From: Candidatus Zhuqueibacterota bacterium
GTDB lineage: Bacteria; Zhuqueibacterota; Zhuqueibacteria; Oceanimicrobiales; Oceanimicrobiaceae
NCBI GenBank assembly: GCA_029262035.1
Contig: JAJDAE010000033.1
Coordinates: 1-45,307, forward strand
Length of the DNA stretch: 45,307 nt
Direction of reading: 5' to 3'
In this document: piece by piece, positions 20,198 to 29,037 of the stretch
Layout: each line of letters starts with the position of its first letter
Position numbering within the stretch: position 1 is the first letter of the stretch
The notes under the pieces: generated by a model
Database searches by the model: none
Told to the model about the DNA's origin: nothing
The model's input: only the letters and a program-made list of their open reading frames with translations
Translations under genes and position numbers: made by a program

Positions 20198-22561
20198 TCA
20201 AACTTCAACTACGCCCATACTAGTCAATTTTTGAGGGCTAATTTCAATCTCTTTTGAAACTCCGGCAACATCTACAATTAAACAAACGGTGCCATCGGCA
20301 AGAATTGTACAACCTGATATTGCATGAATATGACCAAGATATTCCGACAAGCCTTTTATGACCACCTGCTGTTGTCCGACCAGCTCATCTACGAAAAGAC
20401 AAAAACGCTTGCCTGAATCTTCAACAATCATAACTATGCCATCAGGGAGTTCTGTATGAGCCGGTTCAATGTTATAGAACTCATGCATGCGAATAACCGG
20501 GTGCAAATGACCACGCACATTTAAAATTTCCTGACCATCCATTGTTTTGGTAATATCATCATAAGAAACTCTTATGGTTTCTATAATGGCGATAATTGGG
20601 ATAATATACAGGGTTGAGCCGACCTTAATAATCATACCGTCTATGATGGCAAGGGTTAACGGGATTCGCAGGACGACTTCCGAGCCTTTACCCGGCACAC
20701 AATTAACCTCAACTTTCCCCCTGATGTTTTCGATGTTGCGCTTAACAACATCCATGCCCACACCTCGACCGGATACATCAGTAACCTTATCCGCCGTTGA
20801 AAATCCCGGAGCGAAAATTAACTGCCAGACTTCATGATCGGGAACATCGGAGCCGTCTCCTTCGACCAAGCCCTTTTCAATCGCTTTGCTGAGAATTTTT
20901 TCACGGTTTAAACCATTGCCGTCATCTTTAATAGAAATCCAAACCTCGCCGCCAACATACTTTGCTTCCAAAGTAACTGTCCCGGTTTCTGATTTTCCTG
21001 ATTTTTTTCTATCTGCCGGCTTTGATATGCCGTGGTCAATGGAATTTCGAATGATGTGAACCAACGGGTCGGCGATTTGTTCAATAACCGTTTTATCTAC
21101 TTCGGTTCCTTCACCTATTATTTGAAGATCAACTTTTTTACCTGTCTTCTGAGCCAGATCGCGGACAAGACGAATCATTCTCCGGAAAGTTCCGGATAGT
21201 GGAACCATTCTGATAGAAGTCGCAACATCCTGAAGATCACGGGTGATTTTATTTAAATGCATGGAAGATTTTTCGAAATTTTCGAGCGATACATCCAAAT
21301 CTTTAATATCCGGGTTTTGTGACACCATGGCTTCCGCAATCACCAATTCACCAACCAGGTCCAGCAAAACTTCCAACTTTTCAACATCAACACGGATGGA
21401 CTGTCTCTGAACGGCCTTTGGGGCTGGTTTGGCTTTTTGAGCAGTCGTTTTGGCTGGTAGGGGTTTTGGCGCCGATTTGCTTGTCTTGACTACAGCTGCA
21501 CTTTCCACCGGTTCAGGAGCCTCCTTACCTTTATCCGTATTTACTACAGTTGGGGTTGGTTGTGGACTTGCTTTGTCAGCGCCATCTGCTTTTGGCTTTG
21601 GTGTTTCTATTGTCATTTTCTTAATTGCAGCTTCCATCAAACTTATCAACCCGGAGGCGCTTGGAATATCAGGGTCCTTACCTTCACTCAATGAGGTTAT
21701 GCCAATTCGGAGAAAGTCCACTATTTCGAGAAGAAGTGAAAACAATTCAGTGTTTGCCTTCATTTCCCCCAAACGAACCTTATCCAAAACAGTCTCCGCT
21801 TTATGGCTCAAATTTTCCAGGTCTTTAAATCCCAAAAATCCGGAATTACCTTTAAAACTGTGCAATGAGCGAAATGCGTCGTTTATTTCTTCGCTATTAT
21901 CAGGCTCTTTATCTAAAATTAAAAAGGAATCTTCAACCGCAGATAACAGGTCTTCAGATTCAGCGATGTACTGCTTTACCATTTCAGGGGTTATGGTCAA
22001 CTTAAAAGGGTCTTCACCGTCATCTGCCGCCGTCTCCTCGCTGTCAGCAGGCGCTTCATCTGCACCATGCTCATCTGAACTTTCTGAAACGGGCTCTTCT
22101 ATTGCAATCTCCACAGGCTCCGGCGTGGCTTCGACTTCTGTGCCGGTAATTATCGCAATTTCCTTAGAAAGTGCAACGATGAGTTCATTCGCATCATCAT
22201 CAAAACCATTGTCATTAAATGACACATCAACATTATCCAATAATTTTCTTAAAAAATCACAGGTTCTGGTGAGTAGATCGATATGCCCACTTTTAATGCT
22301 GCCATTGCCTTTCCGGAATAAATCAAGCAATGTCTCCGCTTTGTGAGTAACTTTCCCAATTGTCGGTAGATCCAAAAAACCGGCTCCACCCTTAAGCGAA
22401 TGAAAAAGCCGGAATATTGTATTCAGGACTTCGTAATCTACTTCACCCGACTCATTTGATCTGGACTCAAGTTCAATGAGCAAAGGTTCTGACTCATCCA
22501 AAAGTTCTCTACCCTCTTCAACAAATGCTAATAAAAGTTCTTGTTGTTCAGCATCCGGCAT
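20198..22561 (-). CDS. cheA: CheA histidine kinase with two N-terminal HPt domains (HPt-HPt-linker-dimerisation-HATPase-CheW)
   Basis: Two HPt motifs (LFHSLKGGAGF, SLHSFKGNSGF), VGELVIAEAMV dimerisation, DPLVHIIRNSIDHGI N-box, DDGNGLN, GFSTADKVTDVSGRGVGMDVV, C-terminal CheW-like domain. Confidence 0.95.
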   Translation of the reverse strand: MPDAEQQELLLAFVEEGRELLDESEPLLIELESRSNESGEVDYEVLNTIFRLFHSLKGGAGFLDLPTIGKVTHKAETLLDLFRKGNGSIKSGHIDLLTRTCDFLRKLLDNVDVSFNDNGFDDDANELIVALSKEIAIITGTEVEATPEPVEIAIEEPVSESSDEHGADEAPADSEETAADDGEDPFKLTITPEMVKQYIAESEDLLSAVEDSFLILDKEPDNSEEINDAFRSLHSFKGNSGFLGFKDLENLSHKAETVLDKVRLGEMKANTELFSLLLEIVDFLRIGITSLSEGKDPDIPSASGLISLMEAAIKKMTIETPKPKADGADKASPQPTPTVVNTDKGKEAPEPVESAAVVKTSKSAPKPLPAKTTAQKAKPAPKAVQRQSIRVDVEKLEVLLDLVGELVIAEAMVSQNPDIKDLDVSLENFEKSSMHLNKITRDLQDVATSIRMVPLSGTFRRMIRLVRDLAQKTGKKVDLQIIGEGTEVDKTVIEQIADPLVHIIRNSIDHGISKPADRKKSGKSETGTVTLEAKYVGGEVWISIKDDGNGLNREKILSKAIEKGLVEGDGSDVPDHEVWQLIFAPGFSTADKVTDVSGRGVGMDVVKRNIENIRGKVEVNCVPGKGSEVVLRIPLTLAIIDGMIIKVGSTLYIIPIIAIIETIRVSYDDITKTMDGQEILNVRGHLHPVIRMHEFYNIEPAHTELPDGIVMIVEDSGKRFCLFVDELVGQQQVVIKGLSEYLGHIHAISGCTILADGTVCLIVDVAGVSKEIEISPQKLTSMGVVEV

Positions 22562-22630
22562 ATGACTACCCTACTCAATAATTTTATTATTTACCCAATT
22601 TGAACTTGAAATCTCCTCGCATCAGAGGAT

Positions 22631-22649
22631 TCAAATTTTCAAAATTTGA
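22631..22649. promoter_or_regulatory. Perfect 19-bp palindrome TCAAATTTTCAAAATTTGA in divergent regulatory region
   Basis: Read directly; arms 22631-22639 and 22641-22649 around a single central C. Confidence 0.6.
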
Positions 22650-22806
22650 CATGTATCATCTCAGTTAAAATCGTCAGTAATCCATCATCCTTTAACTTTT
22701 TGACGGTACGCAAAAAAACTGTAATCTTTGCTCATCCGAATTATAGAGGAAACAAGTTTTTGGGCAGCATTATCGTCGGATTCAATTTTGGAACCAGAAC
22801 GAAAAG

Positions 22807-22830
22807 GGGTAAATATTGTTAAATTTACCC
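22807..22830. promoter_or_regulatory. Inverted repeat GGGTAAAT-N8-ATTTACCC
   Basis: Perfect 8-bp arms in the divergent intergenic region. Confidence 0.5.
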
Positions 22831-22921
22831 TTCATATTATATATGGCCAAGTCCTTCATGCGCATAACAAAAAACTATCCACACAAAACAATCGAAAACG
22901 GGATAGTTACCCGCCATAATT

Positions 22922-22947
22922 TAAGACACACCGAAACCTGCCGATAT
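22922..22947 (+). promoter_or_regulatory. Candidate sigma28-like promoter TAAG-N14-GCCGATAT before the plus-strand operon
   Basis: GCCGATAT at 22940-22947 (7/8 of GCCGATAA), 66 nt upstream of the ATG at 23013. Confidence 0.35.
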
Positions 22948-23012
22948 AAAAACGTCAAAACATCCACCAAAATTGACCATGGAAAGTTTAAAACGCAAAT
23001 AATTATCTTTGA

Positions 23013-24917
23013 ATGTCAGTAAATAAAAAAATAGTTGAACCCTACTTCCTTCTCACAGATTTGGCACAGCGTGAGTTAATTGCATGCCAGCATGATCTTG
23101 CTCAGTTTCAACAAATAACCACAACAACGTACGAGGGTATCGCACAAAATCTCCCGGCAATCATGTCCAAAATTGAAGACAGCAATGAGGGTGCCCGGAT
23201 TCTAGTTAAGTATTTTATTGCGGGGGAGGCGAGTGATGGTGAATCCAATACTTCCGAAGATGAGTCGTCTAGTGTTGTATCAAGTGCTGTACGGGAAGCA
23301 AAGCGCAATATGGTGACTGTTTCAAAAAGAATTCATAAAATGTTCAAAATAGATCAGACAATCTTTGGACAAATTCAGGAACAAGTTGATCAAATTGAAA
23401 CACTCCGAATATCAATCCGGGAAATCACTAAAATTTCCGATGACATTGAGCTTTTATCTTATAATTCAGTTTTTGTTGCAAGCAAGGCAGGGCTGTCCGG
23501 GGCAGCATTCACGTACATTGCAAAGGAAATTAAGACACTTTCCAAGGAAACAAAAGACTACGCCCGAAAAATGCGTGAAAGCAGTGACAACCTGGTAACC
23601 AATTATAACAGGTTTAGTAGCGAAATCGAATCTGTAAATGAAAAAACCAATGCACGGCTGAGCAATATTGATACCGAATTAGATGACATTTTCAACAAAT
23701 ACAACAGCGGCTTGACCAACATTGCAGACCTGATACTTCAACTCCTCGACAGGTCAGACGGCGCAAAGAATCACGTACCGAGAATTATGGTAAGTTTGCA
23801 GCCACAGGACCTCGTTCGGCAGTTGCTGGATCAGCTAGAGATCGTTAATAAGGCTCTATCCTCCGTCAACTCTAAAGAATTAACCACTCATTTAAGTTCA
23901 GCTGATGACAGCGCTTTAATTGCCATAATCGAAGAAAAAACCGCTAAAATTTTAGCCGGAAACAATTTGAACAAAACAATTCTTGACAGAGCAGCCAGGA
24001 CAATGGATAGTTCTGTTGATGAATTGAGCAAATTGCTTGTCGAGCTAAAGACTGAATTAAAAGATATCGAAACAGACAGGATTTCGATGATTGACTTTTT
24101 TTCCAGCCCACAGGAGTCATTGGGTGCTAAAAGCAGCATTGAACAAATTTTTGATGAATCGGTGAGTGTTATACAAGATATTTATGATTTCATAAAAACA
24201 TCGATTCTAAAAAAACGAGAAGTATTACGATTTGGTGAGCTGCTAAAGCAAGAGCTCTTAAATATAGAAACACTTTTCGACGGTATGCAGCACATTGTAA
24301 GGCAATTTGCAATGATAAAGGTTATTTCAGGAATTGAAATTGCCAAAGAGTCTATACTTTCTGAAAACATGACCGCTTCCAGTGAAATGTTTGAAAAATT
24401 AACCGAAAACATCGACGAACACATTCTGATATTGAGAAGCCATTTAGAAAAAATAAATGCTGACATTATTTCAAATCTTGACCTTTTAAATGAAAACATT
24501 GAAAATCAAGAAAAAAGCTTGTTTGAAATTAGTGATATGGTGAACCTCTCTATTAACAAGTTAAAAACGATTCGATTTAATATTAATGATGCCGTTAAAA
24601 CAGTTGGGAAAGAATCTACAGATTTATTTAAATTGCTGGATGGCTCTATAAAAGGTGTAGAAAACATCCGTGAAATTGTTAGCACATCAGACACTGTCGG
24701 TTCTCATTTCGACCTCGTGATCCAAAAAGCAAATATGTTTTATCAGTTGGGACAACAAAATAACCCAACTATTTTTGATAAAGAGACAAATTATATTCGC
24801 TTTCAAGAATTTCTAGAAATTGCTAATAAATTTATTGATGAGTCCGATAATAAAGAAAATCAAATCACATTTGTTGATGTATCAAATGAGCTTTCCGGGG
24901 ACTTGGTACTTTTTTAA
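23013..24917 (+). CDS. Divergent soluble MCP-like coiled-coil protein (degenerate signalling tip) with a CheZ-like QDxxxQ motif
   Basis: No TM helix evident. ELLSYNSVFVASKAGLSGAAFTYIAKEIKTLSKET aligns without gaps with the canonical MCP tip; LQPQDLVRQLLDQLEIV motif. Confidence 0.65.
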   Translation: MSVNKKIVEPYFLLTDLAQRELIACQHDLAQFQQITTTTYEGIAQNLPAIMSKIEDSNEGARILVKYFIAGEASDGESNTSEDESSSVVSSAVREAKRNMVTVSKRIHKMFKIDQTIFGQIQEQVDQIETLRISIREITKISDDIELLSYNSVFVASKAGLSGAAFTYIAKEIKTLSKETKDYARKMRESSDNLVTNYNRFSSEIESVNEKTNARLSNIDTELDDIFNKYNSGLTNIADLILQLLDRSDGAKNHVPRIMVSLQPQDLVRQLLDQLEIVNKALSSVNSKELTTHLSSADDSALIAIIEEKTAKILAGNNLNKTILDRAARTMDSSVDELSKLLVELKTELKDIETDRISMIDFFSSPQESLGAKSSIEQIFDESVSVIQDIYDFIKTSILKKREVLRFGELLKQELLNIETLFDGMQHIVRQFAMIKVISGIEIAKESILSENMTASSEMFEKLTENIDEHILILRSHLEKINADIISNLDLLNENIENQEKSLFEISDMVNLSINKLKTIRFNINDAVKTVGKESTDLFKLLDGSIKGVENIREIVSTSDTVGSHFDLVIQKANMFYQLGQQNNPTIFDKETNYIRFQEFLEIANKFIDESDNKENQITFVDVSNELSGDLVLF

Positions 24918-24935
24918 ATTCAAGGAGTAAATATC

Positions 24936-25250
24936 ATGAATGTTGTAATCTCAAATGCCGAAAACTCGGTAACCGCAAAAATCACAGGACCCATCACAGA
25001 AACAGATGGCGACTCTCTCAAAGAAAATTTTGAGAACCTTTATTCATCTTCGGCAACAAACGTGCTATTGGACTTAACGATGGTACCTATTATTACAAGT
25101 ACCGGAATTGGCAAAATAATCGTTCTTTTCCGTCGCTTAAAAAGCCAGGGTAGAGATTTAGTTATAAACGGGATTCATGAGAATTTGTACGCAATGTTCA
25201 CTTCCATTAACCTGGACAAAATGCTGACTATAAAAGAAGTTCACTCATAA
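24936..25250 (+). CDS. STAS-domain protein (anti-sigma factor antagonist-like)
   Basis: LLDLTMVPIITSTGIGKIIVLFRRLKSQGRDLVINGI matches the STAS pattern, with Ser/Thr retained in the TSTGIG segment. Confidence 0.85.
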   Translation: MNVVISNAENSVTAKITGPITETDGDSLKENFENLYSSSATNVLLDLTMVPIITSTGIGKIIVLFRRLKSQGRDLVINGIHENLYAMFTSINLDKMLTIKEVHS

Positions 25251-25265
25251 AAGCAAGGCTGCAAT

Positions 25266-25643
25266 ATGAAAAAATATATACTCGTAGTTGATGATTCTTT
25301 AACCATAAGATCCTCGGTAGAATATGTCTTAAAACAGGCTGGTTACAATGTAGCCTCAGCTGTGGACGGAGCAGATGGCTTAACTAAACTAAATGGTATT
25401 ACAAGCAGCGGCGAGGGTGTAAGTATGATAATTTCTGATGTTAACATGCCTAACATGGACGGGATTACCTTTACTAAGTCAGTAAAGTCAGGGAGTTTCA
25501 AATCTATACCGGTTCTGATTCTAACCACAGAAACTCAGGAAGTAAGAAAACAAGAAGGCAAGGCAGCAGGTGCAGCAGGCTGGTTAGTAAAACCATTTCA
25601 ACCTGAGCAACTGGTAACTGTCGTTAAAAAATTGGCAAACTAA
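25266..25643 (+). CDS. CheY-like response regulator
   Basis: ILVVDDSLTIRSSVEYVLKQAGY, ISDVNMPNMDG, LTTE, LVKPF. Confidence 0.93.
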   Translation: MKKYILVVDDSLTIRSSVEYVLKQAGYNVASAVDGADGLTKLNGITSSGEGVSMIISDVNMPNMDGITFTKSVKSGSFKSIPVLILTTETQEVRKQEGKAAGAAGWLVKPFQPEQLVTVVKKLAN

Positions 25644-25651
25644 AATCGAAG

Positions 25652-28342
25652 GTGAAGGCAATGGGTCAACGGGAAGAACTTATACAAATATTTTTAACCG
25701 AGAGTAAAGAAATTGTAGAGTTACTCGACCAAAATATAGTGGTTTGGGAACATGAACCGGACAACACAGACCTTTTAAACGATATCTTCCGGGCTTTCCA
25801 TACTTTAAAAGGGAATGCCGGAGTTGTCGGCATGCCCCGATTCGAAAAAATAGCTCACATTACCGAAGAGATTCTGACCCAAATCCGGGACGGCAAACGC
25901 ACCATCAATTCGGAAGTCATTACCTTTCTTCTGGACTCCCTCGATCAACTAAAAGTATTGAACGCAGCGATTGAGGAGACTGGCAGCGACCAGGCAAAAG
26001 TTAAAGAAATTATACCGCCCGGCAGCGAAAAAACTAAAGCAAAAAAAGCAACTTCAAAAGCAAAAACAAAATCTAAAGCAGAAACAAAATCTAAAGTAAA
26101 AGCAGAACCCAGTCCGGAAGTCGGTGATGAAATCAAGGCGGATGACGGCAGTTGGGGGCTTTTCCCTGAGAATATTACAGAGACTGCGGAAAGCAATGAA
26201 CCTCCGCAAGAGACAGAGCCCGAGCCGGCTCAAACCCAAGCTGCTGAAGACAACGCACCAACTGAGGCAACCGGCAGCAAGACTAAGTCAGATTCAACCA
26301 TACGCGTTGATGTATCTTTGCTAGACAATCTTATGAATACAGTGGGAGAATTGGTTTTGTCCCGCAATCAAATCATGCAGTTTGTACCGCAGGTTGAAAA
26401 TGCAAATTTTCATGCAGCCAGTCAACGGTTAAACCTTTGTACCAGCGAATTGCAGGAAAGCGTTATGAAAACGCGGATGCAGCCAATTTCAAATGTGTTT
26501 AACCGGTTTCCCAGAGTAGTAAGAGACGTTACACAAGCCATTAATAAAAAAGTAACTTTGAAGCTGGTCGGCGCCGAAACCGAACTCGACAAAACAATTA
26601 TTGAAGGTATTCGCGATCCCCTCACTCATTTGGTAAGAAATGCAATAGACCATGGCATTGAGGACGAACCAACCCGGGTGAGCAAAGGCAAAGACGCCCG
26701 AGGCACGCTCACTTTGCGTGCCTACCACGAAGGCGGGCAGGTTAATCTGGAAATCACGGACGATGGTTCAGGTATTGATCCGAATAAAATCAAAAACAAA
26801 GCTATTGAAAAAGGCGTTTTGACTGCACAGCAGGCGGAAGCGTTAAGCGACCGTGACACCATGAATTTAATTTTTAAGGCAGGTTTTTCAACCGCAGCCA
26901 AAATCACCAATATTTCCGGCCGCGGCGTTGGAATGGATGTTGTGAAAACCAACATCGAAAAAATTGGTGGCAGCGTTGAAATTTTAAGTGCAATCAACCA
27001 GGGCACTACCATTAAAATAAAAATTCCACTGACGCTGGCTATAATACCTGCATTGGTTGTAACAACGGGTGAACAGCGCTTTGCTATCCCACAAATAAAC
27101 CTCTTGGAACTTGTGCGGCTGGAAGGCGAAAACATCAAAAACATCGAACGAATCGGCAATGCAGAAATTTATCGGTTACGCGGTAAACTACTGCCAATAG
27201 TTCGGCTCAACAAGGTTCTGGAACTTCACAAAGAACAAGAAAACGAGGAGAGTCTGAGTATCGTTGTTCTGGCTGCCGGAGAAACTCAATTCGGCTTGAT
27301 CGTCGACCGCATTCACGACACTGAAGAAATTGTGGTTAAACCGCTGAATAAACATTTAAAAACTATTTCTTCTTTTGCCGGCGCCACTGTTATGGGCGAT
27401 GGCAAAGCAGCGCTGATTCTGGATGTTGTCGGCCTTGCCGATACAGCGCGGATTATAATGGAAGAACACAATCAAAAATCAAAGAACAACACAGATGATG
27501 ATTTAAAAACGAACAGAAACAAACAAACATTACTGCTTTTCTCTATCAATGCAGAAGAACAATTTGGCATCCCACTTTCTCTGGTTTCCAGGCTTGAAAC
27601 TTTTGAGGCATCAAAAATTCAAACCACGGGCAACCGGGAAGTCATCAAATATCGTGGCCGAATACTGCCGCTGCTCCGGATTGAAAATTTCATAGATATT
27701 AAACCACCCGAACCATCTGAAAAAATATCTATTATTGTCTTTTCAGTTGAAAATAATGAAATCGGTTTTGTCGTCAGGGAAATCATTGATATCGTGGAAA
27801 CAGGTACTGATATCGATACAGCGTCATTGCCACAGGAGGCGCTGCTTGGTTCTACCATCCTCGATGATAAAATTACGCTGATTATCGATGCCTTCACCCT
27901 GATAGCCAAGGAATATCCGGAATGGTTTGATAGAAAAGCACAAGTCATGGTACAAGAGCAGGCAGGTACCATTTCGAATATTCTGGTGGTTGATGATTCA
28001 CCGTTTATTCGTGCTATTGAACGCTCATATCTCGAGTCCGAGGGCTACCATGTCATTGAAGCCAACAACGGTGATGAAGCGCTGGAAAGAATGACTGCTC
28101 ATGAAATTGACCTCGTGGTCACAGATATTGAAATGCCGCAAATGGATGGCTTGGAGTTAACCCGTAATATTCGGGCGAACAAGACCTTTAAAGACATGCC
28201 CGTCGTTGCCGTATCAAGCCTTGGCGGCGCAGAAGATCGGGAACGGGGTCAGCAAGCAGGGGTTGACTTGTATCTGAAAAAGCTTGACCGCGCAGAACTA
28301 TTAAAATCTCTTGAAAACATCATTAAGCAAAAGTTGCAATAA
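25652..28342 (+). CDS. cheA: CheA hybrid kinase: HPt-linker-dimerisation-HATPase-CheW-CheW-REC
   Basis: AFHTLKGNAGVVGM, VGELVLSRNQIM, HLVRNAIDHGIE, GFSTAAKITNISGRGVGMDVV; two CheW-like segments (ALVVTTGEQRFAIP..., TLLLFSINAEEQFGIP...) and C-terminal REC (ILVVDDSPFIRAI...DIEMPQMDG...). Confidence 0.95.
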   Translation: MKAMGQREELIQIFLTESKEIVELLDQNIVVWEHEPDNTDLLNDIFRAFHTLKGNAGVVGMPRFEKIAHITEEILTQIRDGKRTINSEVITFLLDSLDQLKVLNAAIEETGSDQAKVKEIIPPGSEKTKAKKATSKAKTKSKAETKSKVKAEPSPEVGDEIKADDGSWGLFPENITETAESNEPPQETEPEPAQTQAAEDNAPTEATGSKTKSDSTIRVDVSLLDNLMNTVGELVLSRNQIMQFVPQVENANFHAASQRLNLCTSELQESVMKTRMQPISNVFNRFPRVVRDVTQAINKKVTLKLVGAETELDKTIIEGIRDPLTHLVRNAIDHGIEDEPTRVSKGKDARGTLTLRAYHEGGQVNLEITDDGSGIDPNKIKNKAIEKGVLTAQQAEALSDRDTMNLIFKAGFSTAAKITNISGRGVGMDVVKTNIEKIGGSVEILSAINQGTTIKIKIPLTLAIIPALVVTTGEQRFAIPQINLLELVRLEGENIKNIERIGNAEIYRLRGKLLPIVRLNKVLELHKEQENEESLSIVVLAAGETQFGLIVDRIHDTEEIVVKPLNKHLKTISSFAGATVMGDGKAALILDVVGLADTARIIMEEHNQKSKNNTDDDLKTNRNKQTLLLFSINAEEQFGIPLSLVSRLETFEASKIQTTGNREVIKYRGRILPLLRIENFIDIKPPEPSEKISIIVFSVENNEIGFVVREIIDIVETGTDIDTASLPQEALLGSTILDDKITLIIDAFTLIAKEYPEWFDRKAQVMVQEQAGTISNILVVDDSPFIRAIERSYLESEGYHVIEANNGDEALERMTAHEIDLVVTDIEMPQMDGLELTRNIRANKTFKDMPVVAVSSLGGAEDRERGQQAGVDLYLKKLDRAELLKSLENIIKQKLQ

Positions 28343-28365
28343 CACAAATTTTAGTAGAGGCATAC

Positions 28366-28839
28366 ATGAATACAGACAACAGCTTCACGGACTCCCAAAC
28401 CTCATCACAAGATACTGTGCAATATGCAACCTTTCGATTAGGAAATGAATTCTTTGGCATTGAGGTTTTGCGGGTCCAAGAGATACTAAAGCACCAGGAA
28501 ATGACGCCGGTGCCATTGGCGCCCAACTATGTTTCCGGATTGATAAATCTGCGCGGTCAAATAGTAACAGCTATCGATCTCGGTATCCGCCTCATGGAAA
28601 GGGAAGAATCTGCCACCGACGAAAGCATGAACCTTGTTGTTAATAGCAACGATGGCGTAGTAAGCCTGATGGTGGACGAAATTGGCGATGTACTGGACAT
28701 CAAGAAAAATGTAATGGAGCCGACCCCGCCAACCATAAAAAGCATAAAAGGTGAATACCTTAATGGTGTCTGCAAATTAGATGGTCAATTATTGATGATT
28801 CTCGATGTAGACACATTATTAGAAATAAATAAGAATTAA
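28366..28839 (+). CDS. cheW: CheW adaptor
   Basis: YATFRLGNEFFGIEVLRVQEIL, GLINLRGQIVTAIDLGIRL. Confidence 0.95.
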   Translation: MNTDNSFTDSQTSSQDTVQYATFRLGNEFFGIEVLRVQEILKHQEMTPVPLAPNYVSGLINLRGQIVTAIDLGIRLMEREESATDESMNLVVNSNDGVVSLMVDEIGDVLDIKKNVMEPTPPTIKSIKGEYLNGVCKLDGQLLMILDVDTLLEINKN

Positions 28840-29037
28840 AAATTAACTGTATCGGAAAAAACTTTTACACAAGTAATGAATAAATTGAACTCTATTATTG
28901 AGCACGTACCGATCTTGAGAAAACGTGGACAAAAGTTTGATGCAATTAACCCGTAACCAGCAGGCTGTAAAAGCAGGCTCCGGCACAACAAATCTTGTAT
29001 TGACGTAACTTACCATACTTTCATGGAGGAACTTTAG

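Noticed and set aside
21450-22346. 298-aa plus-strand ORF antisense to cheA1
   Set aside because: Composition is Ser/Leu-rich shadow of the HPt/linker coding strand; the minus-strand frame has clear CheA domains.
22770-22777. Minus-strand GACGATAA (7/8 sigma28 -10) upstream of cheA1
   Set aside because: No acceptable -35 element at the required spacing.
22728-23022. 63-aa and 68-aa ORFs in the divergent che intergenic region
   Set aside because: Overlap palindromes and promoter-like elements, no ribosome-binding-site context or domain signature; region is better explained as regulatory.
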